This document shows, one piece after another, positions 33,845 through 42,540 of a stretch of DNA of 64,000 bases (the first letter of the stretch is position 1; the number at the start of each line of letters is the position of its first letter). Both the position numbers and the translations under genes were made by a program. Location of the stretch: NCBI GenBank assembly GCA_942491185.1, contig CALOAB010000018.1, forward strand, positions 310,001-374,000. Reading direction: 5' to 3'. Source of the stretch: SLRI01 sp942491185. Its GTDB lineage: Bacteria; Pseudomonadota; Alphaproteobacteria; Geminicoccales; Geminicoccaceae. The notes beneath the pieces are model-generated. The model saw nothing but the letters and a program-made list of their open reading frames with translations. It made no database searches and was not told the DNA's origin.

Positions 33845-35295
33845 GACTGCGCCACCATTCCGCCACCCAGCCGCCGCCGCAAGCTGCCGAGAAGCTCGAC
33901 GCCAATGGTCCGGCACGACGCGGCATTGGTCGCCAACAGCAAAGCGCCAAGCAGACAGGTTGCTGCGCCCGTGAAGAAGAAGGCTTCTATCAAGCCAGGC
34001 AAACGAGCTGCAACGCCGATGAACGGCGCCGCAGTGAGACAAACGCCACCGACCTTGAGCATGTCGACCGTTGGCCACGGCAAGACGAGCCAGCGGCGCG
34101 TGAAATACACAGCCACCGCCAGAACGACCACGAAACTCGCCAGCGTGGCAATCGCGGCGCCCAGCGGCCCGTAGGACGGGATCAAGAGCAGATTCAACAC
34201 GACGTTCAGCGCGGCGCCAATGCTCACCACGGCAGCATTCATCAAGGTCCGGTTGGCGAGAGTGAAGCAGTAAGAGAAATAGTAGGACTGGATGCCCTGA
34301 ACGAGGGTCGCCATCACGATCCAGGGAATCAACGTTGCCGCTGCATCACGAAACTCCACGCCAAACAGCAACCTCGCGGCGAGGGGCGCGCCGGCGGCCA
34401 GGATGGTCGCGACCGGCAGGGCGGTCACCAGGAGCAGCCGCGCTTGCTGCATAAGATGCGCACGAAACTGCTCATGCTGCCCCAGCTCGAACGTCCGAAA
34501 CACGACGGGCGACACCGCGAGAAACGCCGAGAGCATGACGATCTGCAGTGTCCGCTGCGCGAGGTCGTAAGGTGCTGCGTAGACGCCGGCGGCATCGACA
34601 CCTACCAACGCCGCCAGCAAATACCGATCCGAGATGCCGATTATCGAGGCCGCAATGGCCACTACGGCGAGCGGCAAGCCAAACGACGCCATGCGCTTGA
34701 TGGCAGCATAGTCGGGGCGTTGCGCCATCAACCGACGGCGCCACTTGAGCGCAATCACGCAAACCGGCAACGCATGCGCGACGAGCACGCCGACCAAGAG
34801 CCCCAGTGCACCATAGCCAGCGAGCAAGAGAAGGCTGCCGAAGGCCAGGCTGCCAAGCGCTCGCCCCGCAAGCATGGTGCCATAGAGCGTTGGCTTCTGA
34901 CGCGCATGAACCACCGCCAAGGTAATTTCCAGGCCCGCATAGGTCCAAGCAATCGCTGCCGCCAAGGCCACGAGATCGCTTTGAACACCAAACGGCGCGA
35001 TCATGATGATGGCAGCGGCAGCGGCAGCGACGATCACCGACACGACCAAGAAGCCCGCGAGAGCCGCGCCAAGCGCACGCGGACGCTCGCCATCCTCGGC
35101 CGGAAGATATCGGTGGACGGCGCTTTGAATCCAATGAAAGCAGACGGCGAACACCGTCATCGCGCCCGTCATGACCAGCGTGAACACACCATATGCTTCA
35201 GGCGACGCGAGGCGCGTGTAGATTGCGACTGCCAGCAAGCCACACAGTGCAGCGACCACTCGCACAGCGAAATAGATGCCCGCGGATTTCAGCAA
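33841..35295 (-). CDS. Polysaccharide flippase (Wzx/MATE-like, oligosaccharide flippase family)
   Basis: A 484-residue integral membrane protein with about 12-14 helices. It opens with MLKSAGIYFAVRVVAALCGLLAVAIY and has the family pattern of paired helices with basic loops (RWRRRLMAQRPDYAAIKRMA). Flippases of this type move lipid-linked oligosaccharide across the inner membrane. The start is TTG. It overlaps the glycosyltransferase downstream and follows the O-antigen ligase-like gene by 33 bases, making a three-gene operon. Confidence 0.85.
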   Translation of the reverse strand: MLKSAGIYFAVRVVAALCGLLAVAIYTRLASPEAYGVFTLVMTGAMTVFAVCFHWIQSAVHRYLPAEDGERPRALGAALAGFLVVSVIVAAAAAAIIMIAPFGVQSDLVALAAAIAWTYAGLEITLAVVHARQKPTLYGTMLAGRALGSLAFGSLLLLAGYGALGLLVGVLVAHALPVCVIALKWRRRLMAQRPDYAAIKRMASFGLPLAVVAIAASIIGISDRYLLAALVGVDAAGVYAAPYDLAQRTLQIVMLSAFLAVSPVVFRTFELGQHEQFRAHLMQQARLLLVTALPVATILAAGAPLAARLLFGVEFRDAAATLIPWIVMATLVQGIQSYYFSYCFTLANRTLMNAAVVSIGAALNVVLNLLLIPSYGPLGAAIATLASFVVVLAVAVYFTRRWLVLPWPTVDMLKVGGVCLTAAPFIGVAARLPGLIEAFFFTGAATCLLGALLLATNAASCRTIGVELLGSLRRRLGGGMVAQS

Positions 35296-35328
35296 AGCGC
35301 GCGCAACCGAGCTTGCTCGTTAAGGTGA

Positions 35329-36624
35329 CTAGCCATTCAGATTGCGCTCCGCTGAAGTCGACTTGAAGCTAAAGCTCACGGATTTCGTAGTCGACAGGAG
35401 CAACGCCACAAACAAGACCCAAATAAAATCATTGGCCTGGAGCAGCGAAGCCTCAGTGATGTTACGAAAAGCAAAGGACACAAAGAAGACGAGGGCGAAG
35501 GCGGCGGCCGGCTCGCGCGTCTCGCGCAAGGCCAGAACCGCAGACTTGAGAACTGCCGAAAGAAAAACGTAGACGGCTATGCCGACGCTGACCGCGCCGC
35601 CGGCGATCCAGAGCTCGACGATGCCGTTATGCGAGTAGAATGGCGCATAGAAGAGCCGAGCCTGCAGCTGGTTGAACCACGGGAACCCGGGCTGCCAGAA
35701 CGAGCCATAGCCGTAGCCCAGCCAAAACCGGTCCATCATGTAGGGCCAGACCAGCTGCCAGATATCCGTTCGTCCGCTGGCCGTTGCGTCCTTCTCCAGC
35801 CCATCGAAAACCAGCGCTGCCAGATCCTGCTGCGATAGCAGAACGACAAGCAGCGGACCGAAGAACAGTACCGCCAAGAGAGATGCCAGGGTCAACCCGC
35901 GTGCCGTCTGCCAGGCTCGAAAAAGGCCGGCAAGCAGCAGGCCTATCAGCGCCACGACGAGCGAAGTTGCCGAGCGCGAGCCAATAAGGAGCACGCACGC
36001 CAGCATAAAGAACAGCAGGAAGCCCAAACGCAACCCGCCCTTCGACGTCGCGATGGCATAGAACAGAACCAGCATGGCGACCCCGACACCTGCGCCAAAG
36101 CCGTTCTTGTGCATGTAGGCGCCCACCCAGGTGCCGCCCCAGGCGTCGGTGTGGTCGATGCCGATCGACGGCACCGCCACGATCAGGAAGGCGCAGATGG
36201 CCAGGTTGATGCTGACACCGATGCCGAGCAGGCGGATCAGCCGCGTGCGGTCGTAATGCCAGCCGATGAAGAGGCCGAACGCGCTGCTGCCCATGAGCAT
36301 CAATGTGCGGAACAGCGTCATGTTGGAGTCGACGGACCAAAGTGCGGACAGCAGTGGTAGGAAGAGCAGGACCGCCAAGAGCGGATTGGCAAGCAGCGCC
36401 CGCGGAATGGCACCAGACAGCGCAGCGAACAGAAATCCGAGGCCGTAGGTCAGCATGTAGATCGGGCCGACCAGCTGCCCGAGCGGGCCGGCGCGCAACG
36501 TCACCTCCAGGATATTCGTGCCGAACACGACGATGCCCAGCAGGACGACGATATCCCCGACCGGCAATCGTAGCGTGGCGCGTCGAACCTCCGGAACCGG
36601 GATCGTGTCGGTCGCGAGTGCCAC
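35329..36624 (-). CDS. O-antigen ligase/polymerase family membrane protein
   Basis: A 431-residue membrane protein with 10-12 helices and the Wzy_C region: GSRSATSLVVALIGLLLAG, then the large periplasmic loop with ASGRTDIWQLVWPYMMDRFW, LGYGYGSFWQPG and FYSHNGIVELWIAGG. The SRT-like serine/arginine and the late loop His fit WaaL/Wzy-type ligases or polymerases; which of the two cannot be told. The start is placed at GTG 36624, behind AAGGAGGT (36628-36635, minus strand); the frame is open upstream to 36750. Confidence 0.82.
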   Translation of the reverse strand: MALATDTIPVPEVRRATLRLPVGDIVVLLGIVVFGTNILEVTLRAGPLGQLVGPIYMLTYGLGFLFAALSGAIPRALLANPLLAVLLFLPLLSALWSVDSNMTLFRTLMLMGSSAFGLFIGWHYDRTRLIRLLGIGVSINLAICAFLIVAVPSIGIDHTDAWGGTWVGAYMHKNGFGAGVGVAMLVLFYAIATSKGGLRLGFLLFFMLACVLLIGSRSATSLVVALIGLLLAGLFRAWQTARGLTLASLLAVLFFGPLLVVLLSQQDLAALVFDGLEKDATASGRTDIWQLVWPYMMDRFWLGYGYGSFWQPGFPWFNQLQARLFYAPFYSHNGIVELWIAGGAVSVGIAVYVFLSAVLKSAVLALRETREPAAAFALVFFVSFAFRNITEASLLQANDFIWVLFVALLLSTTKSVSFSFKSTSAERNLNG

Positions 36625-37308
36625 CCCACCTCCTTCGCAACATGAAAATAAGCCAGGGGCGCAAAAGCCGACTGGCAGCACTTCGACGAAGCCGCCGTCC
36701 TCGAACGGCAACCGACACGAACGCCCAACAGCAACGAGTATCCGACGCAATCGAGCAGCTCAGTTTTTACCAATCGCCCCGATGTTCTTCAATCGTTCTC
36801 ATACCGCGACCACACCATGGTATGTGATGGTCGTCGCGCAAGCGGTTCGGCCCGTCGACCTCTGCGCTTACCTGTTCTTAAGCTTTTGCTGCGCATGCTC
36901 TCGCGCATGCCGGGAACCGTTGCCAGCATCGCACTACTTGCAGCCTCACTCGACGAGCGGGCGGCGTTGCTCGCGCGCCTGCTCGACTCCCATCCGGCAC
37001 GCCACCTTCTGGCGGAGTACGAGGCCGTGTTCCTCGATCGGCGGCCCTGCGTCGATAGTGGGTCGATTGACGAGCCCGGGGCAGCGCGACGTCTGCTGAC
37101 GGCAATGGACAACGCGATCGCCGAGCTCGAGGCATTTGCCGGCCAGGGTAGCTCGAGCCCTTGATCGACAGCCGACCGCCGGCACCAGTCCCCGCGCGTG
37201 CCCTACACGCTTGATCGTCATGCACTGCTCAAGCGCCAAGTTGCTTGCCCGATCACCTCGAATCGTGACAGTTCAAGCGGAGGGAAATCGCAGCAAGGAG
37301 GTCAGATC
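36625..37308. promoter_or_regulatory. Divergent intergenic region between polysaccharide and sugar-acid clusters
   Basis: It holds the upstream sequences of the O-antigen ligase operon on the left and of the ABC binding protein on the right, where AAGGAGGT at 37295-37302 serves the GTG at 37309. One possible small gene lies inside (listed separately). No clear promoter boxes were identified. Confidence 0.35.
36817..37164 (+). CDS. Hypothetical small protein, doubtful
   Basis: An open frame of 115 codons with mostly G or C in third positions. The stretch SIALLAASLDERAALLARLL and RRLLTAMDNAIAELEAF would be helical. No family is recognised. No ribosome binding site precedes ATG 36817 or the internal ATGs at 36895 and 36907, so the start is unresolved and the gene may not be real. 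Confidence 0.35.
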   Translation: MVCDGRRASGSARRPLRLPVLKLLLRMLSRMPGTVASIALLAASLDERAALLARLLDSHPARHLLAEYEAVFLDRRPCVDSGSIDEPGAARRLLTAMDNAIAELEAFAGQGSSSP

Positions 37309-38100
37309 GTGCGGCTAACAGGCTCTCTCTTCGGCTGTCTGCTGGCAGCCGCCATGGTCTCGGCCGCGGCGCAGGAAGTGCCGGATCTTCAGGGCCAAGA
37401 GGTCGTGGTGGTGACCGAGAACGCCTATCCGCCCCTGCAGTTCGTCGATCCCAAGACCGGCGAGGCTATCGGCTGGGAATACGATTTCATCGCCGATCTG
37501 GCGGAGCGCCTGAACGTCACCGTCGCCTACGAGAACGTCTCATGGGATGCGATGATCCCGGCGGTCGCGGAGGGTCAGTACGATCTCGGCATGACCGGCA
37601 TCACGATCACCGAAGAGCGCGCCGAGCAGGTCGATTTCTCCGCACCCTACATGCGCTCGGAAATGTTCATGCTGGTCCGCGGCGACGAGGACCGCTTTGC
37701 CGATGCCGCGGGCTTTGCCGCGTTCGAGGATGGTCTCATCGGCTCGCAGGCCGGGACCACGCCCTTCTATGTCGCCATCTACGACGTCCTAGACGGCGAC
37801 GAGGCCAACCCGCGCATGCGCCTGTTCGAGACCTTCGGTGCCGCGGTCCAAGCGCTGCGTATCGGCGATGTCGACCTGGTGCTCACCGACGGCACTGCCG
37901 GCGAAGGCTATGTCAGCGCTTCCGACGGTGCCCTGAAGCTGGTGGGCGAGGCGCTCGGCACCGAGGATTTCGGCTTCATCTTCCCCAAGGGCTCGGATCT
38001 CGTCGCCCCGTTCGATGCGGCGATCGAGGCCGCGCGTGCCGATGGCACAATCGAGGCCTTGAACATCAAGTGGTTCCGCGACACCGACCTCGGCGGCTAG
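37309..38100 (+). CDS. ABC transporter substrate-binding protein, family 3 (polar amino acid/organic acid type)
   Basis: A 263-residue periplasmic binding protein with a signal peptide (residues 1-22, SAAAQE). The mature domain has VVVTENAYPPLQFVDPKTGE, GWEYDFIADLAERLNV, YDLGMTGITITEERAEQVDF and SAPYMRSEM, all standard for SBP_bac_3. GTG 37309 has AAGGAGGT 6 bases upstream and gives a proper signal peptide. It is followed directly by its permease. The ligand is unknown; the enzymes downstream suggest a hydroxy- or sugar-acid or a related amino compound. Confidence 0.88.
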   Translation: MRLTGSLFGCLLAAAMVSAAAQEVPDLQGQEVVVVTENAYPPLQFVDPKTGEAIGWEYDFIADLAERLNVTVAYENVSWDAMIPAVAEGQYDLGMTGITITEERAEQVDFSAPYMRSEMFMLVRGDEDRFADAAGFAAFEDGLIGSQAGTTPFYVAIYDVLDGDEANPRMRLFETFGAAVQALRIGDVDLVLTDGTAGEGYVSASDGALKLVGEALGTEDFGFIFPKGSDLVAPFDAAIEAARADGTIEALNIKWFRDTDLGG

Positions 38101-38191
38101 GAAACTGCCGACTCCGGCCACGCGCGGCCGCGGGCGCGACCCGGACGGCACATTTCCGTGGTGGCTGGTCGCGGTCATCTTCATCGGCGCC

Positions 38192-38926
38192 GTGCTCGCC
38201 TGGCAGATCGCGACCAGCGAGCTCTACAGCGAGGTCTTCAGCATCGTTGCCCGCGGTGCGGGGATCACCGTCTTCGTCACGGTCGTGGCGTTCACGCTGG
38301 CCACGACGCTTGGCCTCGGCGTGGCGCTCGCCGCCCTCTCCCGGTTCGCCGTTCTGCAGCAGATTGCCCGCTTCTATGTCGAGGTGATCCGCGGCGTGCC
38401 GATGCTGGTGCTGCTGTTCTACATCGCCTTCGTCGCTGCCCCCGGCCTCGTCTGGCTCTACAATGCGGCCATGACCGTGCCACGCGAGATGGGCCTCGTG
38501 GGCGAGCTTCGGGTGCGCGACGTCTCGCTGCTCTGGCGGGCGATCATCGCGCTCACCATCGGCTACTCCGCCTTCATCGCCGAGGTGTTCCGCGCCGGCA
38601 TTCTGGCGGTCGACAAGGGCCAGATCGAGGCTGCGAAGGCGCTGGGGCTCTCCGGCTACCAGCGCTTTCGACTCGTCGTCCTGCCCCAGGCGATCCGCAT
38701 CATCCTGCCGCCGCTCGGCAACGACTTCGTCGCCATGGTCAAGGACAGCTCGCTGGTCTCGGTGCTCGGCGTTGCCGACATCACGCAGATGGGCAAGGTC
38801 TACGCCGCCGGCTCCTTCCGCTTCTTTGAGACCTACAACATCGTCGCCTATACCTACCTCGTCATGGTGATCGGATTGTCGCTGGCGCTCCGCGCCCTCG
38901 AGCGTCGTCTCGGCCGTGGCCGCTGA
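38192..38926 (+). CDS. ABC transporter permease, HisM/GlnP type
   Basis: An inner-membrane permease with the His/Glu/Gln/Arg/opine family signature: FYVEVIRGVPMLVLLFYIAF, GYSAFIAEVFRAGI and the EAA loop EAAKALGLSGYQRFRLVVLPQA. GTG 38192 is the first standard start, but the first transmembrane segment (PWWLVAVIFIGAVLAW) lies in frame upstream, and the frame is open back past 38105 without ATG, GTG or TTG. Initiation may be at CTG 38105 or the sequence may hold an error. No ATP-binding partner is encoded nearby, so the ATPase must come from elsewhere. Confidence 0.8.
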   Translation: MLAWQIATSELYSEVFSIVARGAGITVFVTVVAFTLATTLGLGVALAALSRFAVLQQIARFYVEVIRGVPMLVLLFYIAFVAAPGLVWLYNAAMTVPREMGLVGELRVRDVSLLWRAIIALTIGYSAFIAEVFRAGILAVDKGQIEAAKALGLSGYQRFRLVVLPQAIRIILPPLGNDFVAMVKDSSLVSVLGVADITQMGKVYAAGSFRFFETYNIVAYTYLVMVIGLSLALRALERRLGRGR

Positions 38927-38966
38927 ACGGAGGACAAGCCTTGCAACCGACCACGAGCCGGCCGCG

Positions 38967-40088
38967 ATGAGCCGGCGCATCACCGAGCTTCGCGTCATCC
39001 TGATCAAGGCGCCCTTGGCGGCACCCATCATCGCCCCGTTCGGCAAGGTCGACGTGCGCCACAATCTGCTGGTGCAGCTCCACCTCGAGAGCGGCGTCAC
39101 CGGCATCGGCGAGGTCTGGGCCAACTTCCCGCCCTGGGGCTGCCCGGAGAGGGTCGAGATCCTCAGGCGCGTCGTTCGCCCGGCGCTGATCGGTGAGACG
39201 CTCGACGACCCGGCCAGGCTGCACCAGAAGCTCGCCAAGGCGATGCGCGGCCTCGCCAACCAGATGGGGGCAATCGGCCCCTTCCAGCAGGCCTTGGCCG
39301 GCACCGACAGCGCCCTTTGGGACGCGCACAGCCGAGAGTTGGGGCAGCCGCTACGCCGCGTGCTGAACGTCGCAGCGACCGATGCAGTCCCAGTCTATGC
39401 CACCAACCTGCCGATCGACCGGCCAGATATGATCGACGCCATGGCCGCCAAGGGCCACACCCGATTCAAGGTCAAGCTGCCCGCCGATGCCGAGGCCGGG
39501 GCCCGCCATCTGCCGGCAGCACGAGCCGCGGCGGGCGAGCGGCCCTTGATGATGGATGCGAGCCAGGGCCAGACACCGGCCAGCCTGATGGCGATCATGG
39601 ACGTGCTCGAGGACACCCGCCTCGACTGGCTGGAGGAGCCCTTCCCCGTCGACGATCTCGACTCCTACAAGGCCTGGCACGCCACCTTCGCCCGGCCGCC
39701 GCTCGCCATGGGCGAGAACAGCTACGGTGAGACCGGCTTTCGCACGCTGCTCGATGTGATCGATCCGGAATGGGCCCAGCCGGACATCACCAAGACCGCC
39801 GGCATCACCATGGGTGGCCGGCTCTGCACCATGGCCAAGGCAGAAGGCAAGCAGGTGGCGCTGCACATGTATGGCGGCCCGGTCGGCCTCTATGCCAGCG
39901 CGCAGCTGGCGGCCGCGCGCGACGATGTCGACCTGGTCGAGATGGACGCCAAGCCCAATCCCCTCTTCGCCCATCTCGACCGGGCACCAGAGGTCATCGA
40001 TGGGCGGCTGCAGCTGCCCGATGGACCCGGTCTCGGCATCACCATCGATCCGGCGGTGCTCGCTGCGTTCGACGTCACCGAGGGCTGA
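38967..40088 (+). CDS. Enolase-superfamily sugar-acid dehydratase/racemase (mandelate racemase type)
   Basis: A 373-residue enzyme with full mandelate-racemase-subgroup machinery: the KxK pair in RFKVKLPADAE, metal ligands in MMDASQG, WLEEPFPVDD and AMGENSYGE, and the Asp-His dyad in QPDITKTAGIT and ALHMYGGPVG. It should abstract an alpha proton from a carboxylate; dehydration of an acid sugar is the commonest activity. ATG 38967 lacks a good ribosome binding site; a GTG at 38916 inside the permease gene is an alternative. The ketopantoate-reductase-like gene starts 4 bases after the stop. Confidence 0.85.
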   Translation: MSRRITELRVILIKAPLAAPIIAPFGKVDVRHNLLVQLHLESGVTGIGEVWANFPPWGCPERVEILRRVVRPALIGETLDDPARLHQKLAKAMRGLANQMGAIGPFQQALAGTDSALWDAHSRELGQPLRRVLNVAATDAVPVYATNLPIDRPDMIDAMAAKGHTRFKVKLPADAEAGARHLPAARAAAGERPLMMDASQGQTPASLMAIMDVLEDTRLDWLEEPFPVDDLDSYKAWHATFARPPLAMGENSYGETGFRTLLDVIDPEWAQPDITKTAGITMGGRLCTMAKAEGKQVALHMYGGPVGLYASAQLAAARDDVDLVEMDAKPNPLFAHLDRAPEVIDGRLQLPDGPGLGITIDPAVLAAFDVTEG

Positions 40089-40092
40089 GCAG

Positions 40093-41073
40093 ATGAGAAT
40101 CGCAATCTATGGTGCCGGTGCGGTGGGCGGCTTTCTCGCCGCCAAGCTCGCCCGGGCGGGGCGCGACGTCGCGTTGATCGCCCGTGGCGACCATCTTGCG
40201 GCCATCCAGGCAGACGGCTTGACGCTCGAGACACCGGACCAGCGTTTCACCGTTGCGGTCCAGGCCAGCGACAACCCGGCAACGATCGGCCCGGTCGATC
40301 TGGTCCTGGTCACGGTGAAGACCACGGCCAACCAGGCCGTCGCCGACGGCATCGCCCCGCTGCTCGGCCCCACGACACCCGTGGTCTTCGCGCAGAACGG
40401 CGTGCTCTGGTGGTACGGCCAGGGCTTCCAGCCACCCGTGCCGGCCGACACCAGGCGGCTCGACCCGGATGGCAAGCTGGCCGGCGCCATCGCGCCTGAG
40501 CGCCGGCTCGGGCTCATCGTCTATTCGCCCAACGAGGTGAAGGCGCCGGGCGTCGTCACCACGGCGTCCACCAAGAGCCGCTTCGTCCTGGGGGCCGCGG
40601 ACCCGAGCCGTCCGCTCGACGATGTCACAGCCGCCCTGGGCGATGCCGGCTTCGGCCTGGCGCAGGCAGCGGACATCCGGGCCGCGATGTGGAAGAAGCT
40701 CCTGGTCAACGTCTCGACCGGTCCCGTGACGGCGCTCACGCGTGCCACTGCCGCGGGCGTCGTCGAGGATGCGGGTACCGGCGTCATCTCGCGCCGGCTG
40801 ATCGAGGAGGCGCTGGCGGTTGCCGAGGCGCACGGCTTTCTGGATCTGGGGATCGATCCGGCAGCGCTTTCGGCCGCCGGCTCGAGGCCCGATCACAAGC
40901 CCTCGATGCTGCAGGATGTCGAGCGCGGCCGGGCTATCGAGATCGACAGCATGGCGCGCATCGTCCAGGACTTCGCGCGTCAGGCAGGCATCGCCACGCC
41001 TACCCTCGATACCGTGCTGGCGCTGCTTATCCGCCTCGGCCGGACGCTGGGCATCTACTCAGGCAGCGACTGA
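40093..41073 (+). CDS. Ketopantoate reductase family protein (PanE/ApbA-like)
   Basis: A 326-residue NADP-dependent 2-ketoacid reductase. The N-terminal MRIAIYGAGAVGGFLAAKLARAG is the nucleotide-binding motif, NGV in VVFAQNGVLWWYG is typical, and WKKLLVNVSTGPVTALTRA is the catalytic-Lys/Asn block. Because it lies in a sugar-acid cluster and not with pantothenate genes, it probably reduces or oxidises a 2-keto acid intermediate there rather than ketopantoate. It ends inside the convergent UxaA small-subunit gene (19-base overlap). Confidence 0.85.
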   Translation: MRIAIYGAGAVGGFLAAKLARAGRDVALIARGDHLAAIQADGLTLETPDQRFTVAVQASDNPATIGPVDLVLVTVKTTANQAVADGIAPLLGPTTPVVFAQNGVLWWYGQGFQPPVPADTRRLDPDGKLAGAIAPERRLGLIVYSPNEVKAPGVVTTASTKSRFVLGAADPSRPLDDVTAALGDAGFGLAQAADIRAAMWKKLLVNVSTGPVTALTRATAAGVVEDAGTGVISRRLIEEALAVAEAHGFLDLGIDPAALSAAGSRPDHKPSMLQDVERGRAIEIDSMARIVQDFARQAGIATPTLDTVLALLIRLGRTLGIYSGSD

Positions 41074-41339
41074 CGCGCCCGGGCACTGCGCATGTTGTGG
41101 ACGTGGACATGCGATCCGACCGGGATCGCAGCCGTCGTCAGGCCGATCGGCTGGCCGTACTTGATCACGGCCGCACCGGCCTCGAGGTCGCCGAGCGCCA
41201 GCTTGTGGCAGAGCGGCACCGGCTCCAAGACCGCAACCGGCTGACCCGCCACCTCGACCACCTCGCCAGCCATGAGCGGCCGGAGCGCCGTCGCCACGTT
41301 GTCGGCGGCGGCGAGCCGCAGCACGGCCCGCCCGCTCAC
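41055..41339 (-). CDS. UxaA-type dehydratase small subunit (SAF domain)
   Basis: A 94-residue SAF-domain protein matching the N-terminal domain of altronate/galactarate dehydratases: DNVATALRPLMAGEVVEV, CHKLALGDLEAGAAVIKYGQ, PIG, and SHVHVHNMRS. In this family the SAF part and the catalytic part can be one chain or two; here they are separate. The GTG start overlaps the TGA of the large-subunit gene (GTGA), so both chains are made together. Confidence 0.85.
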   Translation of the reverse strand: MSGRAVLRLAAADNVATALRPLMAGEVVEVAGQPVAVLEPVPLCHKLALGDLEAGAAVIKYGQPIGLTTAAIPVGSHVHVHNMRSARARQSLPE

Positions 41340-42496
41340 AGCACCGACCCGAAACGGCTGATCACCTCGTCGCTCTCGCCCAGGACCTCGCCCCAGGTGA
41401 GCGCCCCGGACGCGGTCTCCAGGAGCCGCGCCTGCAGCCGGTCGGCCGCAGCCTCCAGGCTCTCCTCGCCGATGAACACGGGGCTCGCATCGAAATCGAT
41501 CTGCTGCCTCACACGGGCGGCCGTCGCCGGGTTGCCGGTCACCTTCAGCGTGGGTGTGAGCGCGCTCACATAGCTGTTGCCGACACCGGTGGTGAAGAGC
41601 GCCATGCTCGCCCCGGCTGCTGTGAAGCCGGTGACCGATTCGGGCGCGTAGGCAGGCGCATCCATGGCCCAGACACCCGGCCCCGGCGGCGGTGCGGCGT
41701 AGTCGATCACGCCCTGGATCGGCCGGCTGCCGCCCTTGGCGATGGCGCCCAGCGACTTCTCCTCGATGCTGGAAAGGCCAGCCTCGATATTGGTCGTGCT
41801 CGGGTTGTTGTAGGTGAGATCGATGCCGGCGGTGACCGCCATGCGCTCGCGCGCCGAGGCCGCCGCACCGATCGCATCCGCCACCTCAGGGCTGGCGGCT
41901 CGTGCCAGCAGCGGCGCCTCGGCACCGATCCATTCGGTCGTCTCGCCGAAGATCGCGGCCCCACCGGCATCGACCAGCCGATCGACCAGCACACCCAGCA
42001 ACGGGTTCGCCACCAGCCCGGAGCTCGGATCCGAGCGGCCGCATTCGAGCCCGAGCAGCAGCTCGCCGGCGGCCAAAGGCTCGCGGCGCGCGAACGACAG
42101 CTCCCGAACGAAGCCGGCAGCGACGCGCACCGCGCGATCGGTGAGCGTCAGCACGTCATGGCCGCAATCGTCGAAGCAGATCGCCTCGACCAGCCGTCCC
42201 GACGCCGCCGCCGCACCAGCGACCAGATCGACCACCGGCTGGTCGGCGCCGATGACCACCACGGCACCGACATTCGGATGGCTGGCAAAGGCGCAGAGCG
42301 CGCGCCGCTGCACCTCCCGGTCGCGGCCCAGCACGCCCGAGCCGAACGGCGTGCCGAGCACCGTCACGCCTTTGAGAATCGTGCCGATCCGCCGCGCTGC
42401 GGGTGTCGTGAGCCCGGTGACCGACAGCACCAGCGTGAGATTGCGCACACCGGGGCGCCCCGAGGCTCGACGAAACCCCTCGAATGGGCCCATCAT
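41336..42496 (-). CDS. UxaA/GarD-type sugar-acid dehydratase large subunit
   Basis: A 386-residue protein matching the C-terminal catalytic part of UxaA (altronate dehydratase) and GarD. Visible blocks are NVGAVVVIGADQP, LLLGLECGRSDPSSGLVANP, AAIFGETTEWIGAEAPLLA, DLTYNNPSTTNIEAGLSSIE and MALFTTGVGNSYVSALTPTLK. The product loses water from an aldonate or aldarate to give a 2-keto-3-deoxy acid. Start at ATG 42496 (a second ATG is at 42493) behind GGAG. It is divergent from the LarA-like gene with 44 bases between the starts. Confidence 0.85.
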   Translation of the reverse strand: MMGPFEGFRRASGRPGVRNLTLVLSVTGLTTPAARRIGTILKGVTVLGTPFGSGVLGRDREVQRRALCAFASHPNVGAVVVIGADQPVVDLVAGAAAASGRLVEAICFDDCGHDVLTLTDRAVRVAAGFVRELSFARREPLAAGELLLGLECGRSDPSSGLVANPLLGVLVDRLVDAGGAAIFGETTEWIGAEAPLLARAASPEVADAIGAAASARERMAVTAGIDLTYNNPSTTNIEAGLSSIEEKSLGAIAKGGSRPIQGVIDYAAPPPGPGVWAMDAPAYAPESVTGFTAAGASMALFTTGVGNSYVSALTPTLKVTGNPATAARVRQQIDFDASPVFIGEESLEAAADRLQARLLETASGALTWGEVLGESDEVISRFGSVL

Positions 42497-42540
42497 CGGG
42501 CAACTCCGAGAAGCGCTACCCAACGCAGCAGAGGCATCGC

